64,000 nucleotides of DNA. It comes from Frankiales bacterium. GTDB taxonomy: Bacteria; Actinomycetota; Actinomycetes; S36-B12; CAIYMF01. Numbering within the stretch: the first letter of the stretch is position 1; each line of letters begins with the position of its first letter. Location of the stretch: positions 62,001-126,000 of the forward strand of contig WGLY01000017.1 in assembly GCA_016125335.1 (NCBI GenBank), read 5' to 3'. A program made the position numbers and the translations under genes. Below the pieces are notes generated by a model, which worked only from the letters and a program-made list of their open reading frames with translations, searched no databases and was not told the DNA's origin. This document shows, piece after piece, positions 16,186 to 24,600 of this stretch.

Positions 16186-17820
16186 TCAGCCGAGCTCGTC
16201 GTGGACGACGCGGCCGTTGCTGACGGTCAGGCGCACCCGCGCGTCGCCGATCGGCCCGGTGCGCGGGTCGAGGATGTCGCGGTCGAGCACGACGACGTCG
16301 GCCCGCTTGCCCACCTCGAGGCTGCCGGCGTCGTGCTCGTCGTGGTTGACGTACGCCGAGCCGCTGGTGAACCCGGCGAGCGCGTCGGCCACGGACAGCC
16401 GCTGCGCGGGCAGGAAGGGCTCGAGGTCGCGGTGCTCGGGGCCGACGCGCGTGACGGCGACCTCCATCTGGGCGAGCGGGTCGGCCGTGGTGACGGCCCA
16501 GTCCGACCCCATCGCGAGCACGGTGCCGGCCCGGGCGAGGTCGCCGAAGGGGTACATGAGGTCCACGCGCTCCTGGCCCAGGAACGGCACCGTCAGCTCG
16601 GTCATCTGCGGCTCGTTCTGCGCCCAGAACGTCTGGCAGTTGGCGACCACGTCGAGCGCGCGGAACCGCGGCACGTCCTCGGGCTGCACCACCTGGATGT
16701 GCGCCACGTGGTGGCGCAGGTCGTGCGGGCCGTGCACCGCGCGGGCGGCCTCCACGGCGTCGAGCGCGTCGCGCACCGCGCGGTCGCCGATCGCGTGCAT
16801 GTGCACCTGGAAGCCGTGGCCGGTCAGCGTGGTCACCGTCTCGACGAGGGCGTCGTGGTCGACGAAGGACAGGCCGTGGTTCTCCGTGGTGCCGCCGCAG
16901 CCGTCGCAGTAGGGCTCGCGCAGCGCCCCGGTGTAGTTCTCCAGGACGCCGTCGAGCATCACCTTCACGGTCGTGGGGGAGAAGCGCCCGACGCCGCCGC
17001 GCTCGCGCTGCTCGAGCAGGTCGTCCACCTGCTCGAGCCCGCGGTGGCGGTCCCACCACAGGGCGCCGACCACCCGCGCGGTCAGCGCGTCCTCGCGGGC
17101 GAGCGAGACGTAGGCGTCCAGCGTCTGCGGCGTCACCCACGCGTCCTGCCAGCCGGTGATGCCGAGCGAGTGCAGGTAGCGCTGCGACTCGAGGATGGCC
17201 GCGCGCCACTCGTCGAGGTCCGGGGCCGGCACGAACCGCTGCTCGAAGGAGTACGCCGCACCCTCGTGCAGCATCCCCGTGGGCGCGCCGTCGGCGTCGC
17301 GCTCGATGCGGCCGTCGTCGGGATCGGGCGTCGCGGCGTCGATGCCGCCGAGCTCGAGCGCGCGGGAGTTGACCCAGGCGCCGTGCACGTCGCGGTTGTA
17401 GAGGAACACCGGCCGGTCCGGGACGACGGCGTCGAGGTCGGCGCGGTCCGGGGTGCCGCCGGGGAAGTGCTCCATGGCCCAGCCGCCGCCGACGATCCAC
17501 GGGCGCTCCGGGTGCGCCTCGGCGTACGCGCGCAGCGCCTCGAGGTACGCCTCCCGGCCGGGCAGGTCGTTGAGCCAGAGGTGCAGCCGGTTGCGGCCGG
17601 CGAACGGCGCGTGGATGTGGGAGTCCTGGAAGCCGGGCACCACGATGCCCTCGCCCGCGTCGACCACGCGCGTGCCCGGCCCGACCAGCGGCGCCGTGCG
17701 GTCGGGCGTGCCGAGGGCCACCACGCGGTCGCCGCGCAGCGCGATCGAGCGCGACCAGCCGCGCACGGCGTCGCCGCGGTAGACGGCGCCGTGGATCACC
17801 AGGTCGGCGTGCTCGGTCAT
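16186..17820 (-). CDS. Amidohydrolase (YtcJ-like metal-dependent hydrolase)
   Basis: A 544-residue cytoplasmic hydrolase of the amidohydrolase superfamily, the branch with YtcJ and N-substituted formamide deformylase. Metal ligands are visible: DSHIHAPFAG (HxH, near residue 70), VHMHAIGDRAV, and MGSDWAVTTADPL with the terminal aspartate. The N- and C-terminal strands that form the small beta-sandwich are present (VIHGAVYRG and VVLDRDIL). ATG 17820 is preceded by GGGAGGG. The substrate cannot be told from sequence. It is transcribed alone, divergent from the oxidoreductase at 18351. Confidence 0.88.
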   Translation of the reverse strand: MTEHADLVIHGAVYRGDAVRGWSRSIALRGDRVVALGTPDRTAPLVGPGTRVVDAGEGIVVPGFQDSHIHAPFAGRNRLHLWLNDLPGREAYLEALRAYAEAHPERPWIVGGGWAMEHFPGGTPDRADLDAVVPDRPVFLYNRDVHGAWVNSRALELGGIDAATPDPDDGRIERDADGAPTGMLHEGAAYSFEQRFVPAPDLDEWRAAILESQRYLHSLGITGWQDAWVTPQTLDAYVSLAREDALTARVVGALWWDRHRGLEQVDDLLEQRERGGVGRFSPTTVKVMLDGVLENYTGALREPYCDGCGGTTENHGLSFVDHDALVETVTTLTGHGFQVHMHAIGDRAVRDALDAVEAARAVHGPHDLRHHVAHIQVVQPEDVPRFRALDVVANCQTFWAQNEPQMTELTVPFLGQERVDLMYPFGDLARAGTVLAMGSDWAVTTADPLAQMEVAVTRVGPEHRDLEPFLPAQRLSVADALAGFTSGSAYVNHDEHDAGSLEVGKRADVVVLDRDILDPRTGPIGDARVRLTVSNGRVVHDELG

Positions 17821-17880
17821 CGGCTCGTGCCCTCCCGCCCGCCGGTGCGCGCCGCACCGGGTCACCCGGTGATATCACGC

Positions 17881-18180
17881 GCCCGGGGCCGGCCTCCCGC
17901 CGCGGGGCGCCACCGCGTGTTCACCCAGGATTCGGGAATACGACGCCGCTGCTGTACCGTTGCGCTCAGCGTCGGTGTCAAGTTCGGCCCTAGCGCAACC
18001 GATGGGATCAGCAGAACGCTGAAACCCAGCGCGGCCCGCACCGACCCCCGTGACGGTGACTCTCCCCACGGGAACCCACGGTTCCGAGCAGGCGCGGCGG
18101 TGCTCCGCACCCCGCCCGATCGGGACCGGCAAAGGAAAGCAGGTAAGGCCATGGACGACTTCGGTCCTTGGGACGACTGA
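17881..18180 (+). ncRNA. Hairpin-rich orphan region, possible structured leader or small RNA
   Basis: The 530-base gap 17821-18350 holds no ordinary gene but many pairings: GTTGCGCT/AGCGCAAC (17959-17966 with 17992-17999), CCCGTG/CACGGG, GGAACC-CAC-GGTTCC, and GGTGC-TCC-GCACC, followed by a 9-codon ORF and two strong hairpins. TACCGT at 17955-17960 fits a -10 box with TTCGGG 18 bases upstream, but it overlaps the first stem. I do not recognise a known riboswitch: the c-di-AMP, cobalamin and SAM signatures were looked for and are not evident. Plus-strand direction is inferred from the hairpin order. Confidence 0.3.
18151..18180 (+). CDS. Nine-codon ORF (MDDFGPWDD)
   Basis: ATG 18151 to TGA 18180 encodes MDDFGPWDD. 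Purine-rich words precede it (AAAGGAAAGC at 18131-18140 and AGGTAAGG at 18141-18148), though spacing is not ideal. Two strong terminator-like hairpins start 15 bases after the stop. A short ORF placed between a structured region and a terminator looks like a leader peptide or a mini-gene. I know no family with this sequence, and a chance ORF is quite possible. Confidence 0.25.
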   Translation: MDDFGPWDD

Positions 18181-18194
18181 GTCCCACCGCACCT

Positions 18195-18212
18195 GGCCCG
18201 CGAACGCGGGCC
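18195..18212 (+). terminator. Hairpin downstream of the nine-codon ORF
   Basis: GGCCCGCG and CGCGGGCC form a perfect 8-bp stem around AA (or 7 bp with a GAAC loop). It is the first of two tandem hairpins. There is no T-tract, which is usual for GC-rich actinobacterial terminators. Confidence 0.5.
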
Positions 18213-18227
18213 GGTGCCCCACTCTTC

Positions 18228-18255
18228 GAGGGGTCCCGCTCACGCGGGGCCCCTC
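18228..18255 (+). terminator. Strong 12-bp hairpin, likely transcription terminator
   Basis: GAGGGGTCCCGC pairs with GCGGGGCCCCTC through 12 bp (one G-T pair) around a TCAC loop. It lies between the structured region and the oxidoreductase gene at 18351, so it would end a plus-strand transcript starting upstream and insulate the downstream promoter. Confidence 0.65.
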
Positions 18256-18311
18256 GTCCCGTTCCGGGGCGGGTCGTGCCCGGGGCGCGGCGCCCGGCGT
18301 GTGCTAGACCT

Positions 18312-18329
18312 GCTGACCGACCGGTCAGC
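18312..18329. promoter_or_regulatory. Predicted TetR-type operator before the TMADH-like gene
   Basis: GCTGACC-GACC-GGTCAGC is a perfect 7-bp palindrome with a 4-base centre, containing the GACCGACCGGTC core that many actinobacterial TetR regulators bind. It lies 21 bases before ATG 18351, where bound protein would block transcription. No TetR gene is adjacent; the only one in the window (60198-60839) is 42 kb away. Confidence 0.5.
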
Positions 18330-18350
18330 ATCTCCCTCGGGACGTGAGCG

Positions 18351-20399
18351 ATGGACCCCCGGCACGCGATCCTCTTCGAGCCGGTGCGCATCGGCCCCAA
18401 GACCCTGCCCAACCGCTTCTACCAGGTGCCGCACGCGTCCGGCTTCGGCTCGCACCGGCCGCGCACGCACGCGGCCTTCCGCGGGGTGAAGGCGGAGGGC
18501 GGCTGGGGCGGCGTCAACGTCGACTACGCACCGGTGTCCCTCGACGCCGACGACACCCCCACGTTCGCCTCCGACGCGTGGGACGCCGACGACGTGCGGC
18601 GCCTCGGCGTCGTGGTCGAGGCGATCCACGCGCACGGCTCCCTCGCCGGCATCGAGCTCTACCACGGCGGTGCGGAGTCGAAGAACGGCGAGTCGCGCAA
18701 CGTCCGCGTCGCGCCCACGCAGTCGCGGTCGCTGCCGATGTGGTCGAGCCTGGCGAAGACGGCCACGGCCGACGACCTCGCGCGCATCCGCCGCGACTTC
18801 GTCACCGCCGCCGTGCGGGCGCGCGACGTCGGGTTCGACATCGTGTACGTCTACGGCGCCCACGGCTACCTCATGACGCAGCTGCTCTCACCCGACACCA
18901 ACCTGCGCAATGACGCCTACGGCGGCAGCCTGGAGAACCGCGGGCGGTTCTGGCGCGAGGTGCTCGAGTCCGTGCGCGACGCGGTGGGCGACGACTGCGC
19001 CGTGGCGGTGCGGCTCATGCTGCACGGGCGCGAGGGCTGGCCCGGCATCCAGGTGGACGAGATGCTCGAGTTCGTCCGCTCGATCGACCCGCTGGTCGAC
19101 CTCGTGGACGTCACCACGGGCAGCTGGCCGGAGAACTCCGGCACGTCGCGCTACCACCCGCAGGGCCACGAGCGGCCGTGGACCTCGCGCGTGCGGGAGG
19201 CGACGTCCAAGCCGATCGTGGGCGTGGGGCGCTACACCGACCCCGACCTCATGGCGTCCCTGGTGCGCAGCGGGGAGCTCGACCTCATCGGCGCGGCGCG
19301 ACCCGCGATCGCGGACCCGTTCCTGCCGGCGAAGATCCGCGAGGGCCGCCTCGACGAGATCCGCGAGTGCACCGGCGCCAACGTCTGCATCCTGCGCGAG
19401 GAGACGTTCGGCCAGATCGGCTGCCTCCAGAACGCGACGGCGGGGGAGGAGTACCGCCGCGGCTGGCACCCCGAGTCGTTCGATCCGCCCGCGGACCCGG
19501 ACCGCGCCGTGCTCGTGGTGGGCGGCGGCCCGGCCGGCATGGAGTGCGCCCTGGTGCTGGGGCGCCGCGGCTTCGCCGCCGTCCACCTGGTGGAGGCCGG
19601 CCCGGAGCTCGGGGGCAAGCTGCGCTGGACCCGGCGCCTGCCCACCCTGGGCGACTGGGGCCGCGTGATCGACCACCGCGTGGTGGGCCTCTCGAAGCTG
19701 CCGCAGGTGCAGGTGGTGCTCGGCCGGAGGCTGTCGGTGGCCGACGTCCTCGACTACGGCGCCGACACCGTGGTGGTGGCGACCGGCTCGTCGTGGTGCG
19801 ACGACGGCACGCAGGCGCACCACGGCCCGCCGGTGCTCGGCGCGGCAGCGGCGCTGACCCCCGAGCGCGTCATGGCCGGCGAGCGGCCCGCGCCGGGCCG
19901 CGTGGTGGTCTACGACGCCGACGGCTACTACGTCGGCGTCGGGATCGCCGAGCTGCTCGCGACGGAGGGGCGCGAGGTGGTGGTGGTGACGCCGTTCGAC
20001 CGCGTCTCGCCGGTGTCGGACGACACGCTCGAGGGCGACATGCTGCGCCGCCATCTGCACGACATCGGCATCACGGCCGTCACCGGCGCGGTGCTGCACG
20101 AGGTGACCTCGACCGGCGCGACGGGCCGCACCACGCTGGGCGACCCGTGGTCGCTGGATGCCGCGGGGGTGGTGCTCGTCACGCAGCAGCGCAGCGACGA
20201 CGAGTTGTACTCCGCGCTGCTGGCCGATCCGGAGGCGCTCGCCGCGGCCGGCATCCGTGCGGTGCACGCCATCGGCGACGCGGTGGCGCCGCGCATGCCG
20301 AGCGAGGCCGTGTTCGACGGGCACCGGCTGGCACGCGAGCTCGAGCGCGACGACCCCATGGCGCCCTCGCCCTGGCTGCGCGAGCGGCCGGGCGTCTGA
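18351..20399 (+). CDS. Trimethylamine-dehydrogenase-like FMN/FAD oxidoreductase lacking signature cysteines
   Basis: A 682-residue cytoplasmic flavoprotein. Residues 1-360 form an old-yellow-enzyme TIM barrel (NRFYQVPH, GFDIVYVYGAHGYL, YGGSLENRGRFW), and from about 380 there is an FAD/NAD(P) Rossmann domain (VVGGGPAGME). Strings such as NATAGEEYRRGWHPE closely match trimethylamine dehydrogenase. Two hallmarks differ: Ala29 stands where that enzyme has the FMN-linking Cys30, and the Fe-S loop reads Cys340, Ala343, Cys346, Cys358, so one of four cluster ligands is missing. It may bind FMN non-covalently and hold an altered cluster or none. Substrate unknown, perhaps an amine or an enone. Confidence 0.88.
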   Translation: MDPRHAILFEPVRIGPKTLPNRFYQVPHASGFGSHRPRTHAAFRGVKAEGGWGGVNVDYAPVSLDADDTPTFASDAWDADDVRRLGVVVEAIHAHGSLAGIELYHGGAESKNGESRNVRVAPTQSRSLPMWSSLAKTATADDLARIRRDFVTAAVRARDVGFDIVYVYGAHGYLMTQLLSPDTNLRNDAYGGSLENRGRFWREVLESVRDAVGDDCAVAVRLMLHGREGWPGIQVDEMLEFVRSIDPLVDLVDVTTGSWPENSGTSRYHPQGHERPWTSRVREATSKPIVGVGRYTDPDLMASLVRSGELDLIGAARPAIADPFLPAKIREGRLDEIRECTGANVCILREETFGQIGCLQNATAGEEYRRGWHPESFDPPADPDRAVLVVGGGPAGMECALVLGRRGFAAVHLVEAGPELGGKLRWTRRLPTLGDWGRVIDHRVVGLSKLPQVQVVLGRRLSVADVLDYGADTVVVATGSSWCDDGTQAHHGPPVLGAAAALTPERVMAGERPAPGRVVVYDADGYYVGVGIAELLATEGREVVVVTPFDRVSPVSDDTLEGDMLRRHLHDIGITAVTGAVLHEVTSTGATGRTTLGDPWSLDAAGVVLVTQQRSDDELYSALLADPEALAAAGIRAVHAIGDAVAPRMPSEAVFDGHRLARELERDDPMAPSPWLRERPGV

Positions 20400-20484
20400 G
20401 CGGTCGTGCGCGACACGCGCCACCCGGTGCGTGCCCGGCGGCCCGCACCTGGGAGGCTGGCGGCTCCGGGAACGGAGGACGCCG

Positions 20485-21153
20485 ATGCTCTACGAGGCGG
20501 TGCACGCCACGGTGCCCCCTGTCGCGAAGCTGCTGTGGCGCCCGCACGTGGAGGGCCTCGACAACATCCCCGCGACCGGCCCGGTCATCGTCGCCAGCAA
20601 CCACCTGTCGTTCGTCGACAGCGTCGTGATCCCGTTCGTGGTGCCGCGGCGCGTGGCGTTCCTCGCCAAGCAGGACTACTTCACCGGCACCGGCGTGAAG
20701 GGCGCGCTCGTGCGCGCGTGGTTCGAGGGCATCGGGATGGTGCCGGTCGACCGCGACGACACGCAGTCGGCGCTCGGCTCGCTCGACGTCGCGCTGGACG
20801 TGCTGCGTCGCGGGCTCGCGTTCGGCATCTACCCGGAGGGGTCGCGCTCGCGCGACGGCCGGCTCTACCGCGGCCGCACCGGCGTCGCGCACCTGGCGCT
20901 CACGTCGGGTGCACCGGTGGTGCCGGTCGGGCTGGTGGGCACCGACCGGCTCCAGCCGATCGGCACACGCGTTCCCCGGTTCGTGCGCGTCACCGTGCGC
21001 TTCGGCGAGCCGATCGACTTCGCCGGCCGGTTCGAGGGCGAGCCGCCGGGACGCGCGCGGCGCCGGGCCACCGACGAGGTGATGGCGGCGATCCAGGCGC
21101 TGTCCGGCCAGGAGGCCGCCGGCGTCTACAACGAGCGCTCGGCCGAGGCCTGA
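20485..21153 (+). CDS. 1-acyl-sn-glycerol-3-phosphate acyltransferase (PlsC family)
   Basis: A 222-residue enzyme that should acylate lysophosphatidic acid to phosphatidic acid in phospholipid synthesis. It has the four family blocks: NHLSFVD (H-x4-D catalytic pair), a GMVPVDRDD block, FGIYPEGSRSRDG, and VVPVGLVG. One hydrophobic N-terminal stretch suits membrane association. GGAGG lies six bases before ATG 20485. It follows the oxidoreductase by 85 bases and is convergent with the CopD-like gene. Confidence 0.9.
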   Translation: MLYEAVHATVPPVAKLLWRPHVEGLDNIPATGPVIVASNHLSFVDSVVIPFVVPRRVAFLAKQDYFTGTGVKGALVRAWFEGIGMVPVDRDDTQSALGSLDVALDVLRRGLAFGIYPEGSRSRDGRLYRGRTGVAHLALTSGAPVVPVGLVGTDRLQPIGTRVPRFVRVTVRFGEPIDFAGRFEGEPPGRARRRATDEVMAAIQALSGQEAAGVYNERSAEA

Positions 21154-21174
21154 CGCCCGGGAGCCGACGCGCGC

Positions 21175-21594
21175 TCAGCCCGCGAGCAGGACGCCCACGT
21201 AGACGGCGGCGACCGCCGACAGGCCCGAGAGGGCGCCCCACACCGCGAGGCCGGCCGTGGTGGTGGCCCGGGTGTGCAGCCAGGCGGCGACGCCGGAGAG
21301 CAGCACGAGCAGCACCTTCAGCCCGAGCACCGCGTTCCAGGTCGAGGTCGCGTTCGCCTGCTCGGCCGCGACGTTCCACGCGCCCGTGACGAGCAGCACG
21401 CCGTACGCCGGCCACGCGATGCGGTTGAACGCGCGCGCCGCGAGGCGGGGCAGCTCGGGGTCGCGGGCGCGCAGCACGGGGACGAGCCCCGCGAGCACGA
21501 GCTGGCCGCCGACCCAGATGGTCGCCGAGACGATGTGCAGGAACAGGCGGATGCTGCCGACCCAGTCGATGTCCACCCGGGCATGCTCTCCCAC
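21175..21594 (-). CDS. CopD-like integral membrane protein
   Basis: A 139-residue protein with four hydrophobic segments (about 12-35, 55-75, 85-108, 115-138). The segment RLFLHIVSATIWVGGQLVLAG matches the H-x3-A-x3-W-x-G-G pattern of the CopD/YcnJ/DUF2269-like membrane domain, whose histidine may bind heme or copper. No copper gene is nearby. It is divergent from hrpA, with an 89-base gap between the starts. Confidence 0.7.
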   Translation of the reverse strand: MGEHARVDIDWVGSIRLFLHIVSATIWVGGQLVLAGLVPVLRARDPELPRLAARAFNRIAWPAYGVLLVTGAWNVAAEQANATSTWNAVLGLKVLLVLLSGVAAWLHTRATTTAGLAVWGALSGLSAVAAVYVGVLLAG

Positions 21595-21668
21595 GCGTCG
21601 CGGCGGCCGGAGCCGGGGGTGCGGGATGTGCCGCAGGTAACGCCGGGGGCGCCTGCGGCCGGCGCACC

Positions 21669-21674
21669 TATCCT
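21669..21674 (+). promoter_or_regulatory. Probable -10 box of hrpA
   Basis: TATCCT fits the actinobacterial -10 pattern TANNNT and ends only 9 bases before ATG 21684. Transcription would begin at or within a base or two of the start codon, so the hrpA mRNA is probably leaderless; no ribosome-binding site precedes the ATG. No good -35 box is visible. Confidence 0.5.
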
Positions 21675-21683
21675 GGGCGGGCC

Positions 21684-24600
21684 ATGTCCGACGCCGCGCC
21701 GCCCGCCTCCGAGCCGACGGCGTCCCCTCCGTCCCCGGCCGAGCTGCGCGCGCGGCTCGACGACGTGATGCTGCGCGACCGCCGGCGGCTCGCGCGACGG
21801 CTCGACGGCACGCGCGGGATCCGCGACACGGCGAAGCGCGACGCGACGCTGGCCCGCATCGGTGTCGACGTCGCGGCCGCCGAGGCGCGCGTGGCGGCGC
21901 GCCGGGCGTCGGTGCCCGAGATCCGCTACCCGGACCTGCCGGTGAGCGAGCGGCGCGACGACATCGCGGCGGCCGTGCGCGACCACCAGGTCGTGGTCGT
22001 CGCGGGCGAGACGGGCAGCGGCAAGACCACGCAGCTGCCGAAGATCCTGCTCGAGCTCGGGCGCGGCATCACCGGCCAGATCGGGCACACCCAGCCCCGC
22101 CGGATCGCGGCGCGGTCCGTGGCCGACCGCGTGGCGGAGGAGCTCGGGGTGGAGGTGGGGGAGGCCGTCGGCTACCAGGTGCGCTTCACCGACCACTCGA
22201 GCGACCGCACGCTGGTCAAGGTGATGACCGACGGGATCCTGCTCGCGGAGATCCAGGACGACCGCCTGCTCGAGCGCTACGACACGATCGTGATCGACGA
22301 GGCGCACGAGCGCAGCCTCACGATCGACTTCCTCCTCGGCTACCTCAAGGAGATCCTGCCCCGGCGCCCGGACCTCAAGGTGGTCGTGACGTCGGCCACC
22401 ATCGACACCGAGCGCTTCGCGGCGCACTTCGCCGACGCGTCCGGCGTGCCCGCCCCCGTGGTCGAGGTGTCCGGCCGCACCTACCCGGTGGAGGTCCGCT
22501 ACGAGCCCTACGGCGAGGACGCCGACGACCGCGACCAGGTGCAGGCGATCTGCGACGCCGTCGCGTCGCTGCAGCACGAGGGGCCCGGCGACGTCCTGGT
22601 GTTCCTCTCCGGCGAGCGGGAGATCCGCGACACCGCCGACGCGCTGCGCGGCCTCGGGCTTCGCGACACCGAGATCCTCCCGCTCTACGCGCGGCTGTCC
22701 GCGCAGGAGCAGCACCGCGTGTTCGAGCCGCACAGCGGCCGGCGGGTGGTGCTCGCCACGAACGTCGCCGAGACCTCGCTCACCGTGCCGGGCATCCGCT
22801 ACGTCGTCGATCCCGGCACCGCGCGCATCTCGCGGTACTCCGCGCGGCTCAAGGTGCAGCGACTGCCGATCGAGGCGGTGTCGCGGGCGTCGGCCGACCA
22901 GCGGGCGGGGCGCTGCGGCCGCGTCGCGCCGGGCATCGCCATCCGGCTCTACTCCGAGGACTCGTTCGAGGCGCGGCCGGAGTTCACCGAGCCCGAGATC
23001 CTGCGCACCAACCTGGCCTCGGTCATCCTCCAGATGACCGCGCTCGGGCTCGGCGACGTGGCGCGCTTCCCGTTCGTGGAGCCACCGGACGCGCGGCAGG
23101 TGAAGGACGGCGTCGACCTGCTGCGCGAGCTCGGCGCGCTCGACCCCGGGCGCGAGCTGAAGCTCACCGAGGTGGGACGCCGGCTCTCGCGGCTGCCGCT
23201 CGACCCTCGGCTCGGTCGCATGGTGCTCGAGGCGGAGAAGCAGGGCGTCGTCGACGAGGTGCTCGTGATCGCCTCCGCGCTCTCGATCCAGGACCCGCGC
23301 GAGCGCCCCTCGGACAAGCAGGCGCAGGCCGACCAGCAGCACGCCCGCTTCGTCGACCCGAGCAGCGACTTCCTCGCGTTCCTCGGCCTGTGGCGCTACC
23401 TGCGCGAGCAGCAGCGCGCGCTGTCCGGCAACGCGTTCCGCCGCCGGTGCAAGGACGAGTACCTGCACTACCTGCGGGTCCGCGAGTGGCAGGACGTGCA
23501 CTCCCAGCTGCGTCAGGCCTGCAAGGACCTCGGCATCCCGGTGTCGTCGCGCCGGCCCGGGGAGTCCGCCGCGGACCCGGCCGCGGTGCACCGCTCGCTG
23601 CTCGCGGGGCTTCTCTCCCACGTGGGCTCCTACGACACCGCGCGCCGCGACTACCTCGGGGCGCGCGGCGCGCGCTGGTCGGTGCACCCGAGCTCCGCGC
23701 TGTCGCGACGTCCACCGGCGTTCGCGGTGGCGGCGGAGCTCGTGGAGACCTCGCGGCTGTTCGGCCGCATCGTGGCGCGGGTCGACCCGCTCGACGTCGA
23801 GAAGGTCGCGGGCGACCTGGTGCAGCGCACGTACTCCGAGCCGCGGTGGTCGCAGAAGCGCGGCGCCGTGGTCGCCGATGAGCGCGTGACGCTGCTCGGC
23901 GTGCCGCTGGTGGCCGCGCGGCAGGTGCAGTTCTCGCGGATCGACCCGGCGCTGTGCCGCGACCTGTTCATCCGGCACGCCCTCGTCGGCGGCGAGTGGC
24001 GCAGCCACCACGCGTTCGTGCGCGACAACGCGCGGCTCGTCGGGGAGGTCGCCGACCTCGAGGACCGGGTGCGCCGGCGCGACCTGCTCGCCGACGACGA
24101 GACGCTCGTGGACTTCTTCGACGCCCGGGTGCCTCGCGACGTCACCGACGTGCGCTCGTTCGACCGCTGGTGGAAGACGGCGCGGCGGGACGACCCGCAG
24201 CTGCTCACCTACCCGCGCGAGCTGCTGCTGCGCGACGGCTCGGACGACGTCGACTCCGAGTTCCCCCGCGTGTGGTCGTTCGGCTCCTTCGACGCCGACC
24301 TGCCGCTGTCCTACGCGTTCGAGCCCGGCAGCCGGGCCGACGGCGTCACGGTCGACGTCCCGGTCGCGCTGCTCCCGCGCCTGCACGACGACGACCTCCT
24401 CTGGCAGGTGCCGGGGCGGCGCGAGGAGGTGGTGACGGCGCTCATCCGCGGCCTGCCCAAGGGACTGCGCACCTCGTTCGTGCCCGTGCCCGACACCGCC
24501 CGCCGCGTGCTGCCCGAGCTCGACCCGGCCCAGGGCGGGCTGCTGGAGTCCCTGGGCCGCGCGCTGACCCGGCTCACCGGCGTGGTGGTGCCCTACGACG

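Noticed and set aside
18000-18150. GGGAACCC segment considered as a c-di-AMP (ydaO) riboswitch
   Set aside because: The partner elements of that riboswitch are not found in order, and no cell-wall hydrolase or transporter gene follows.
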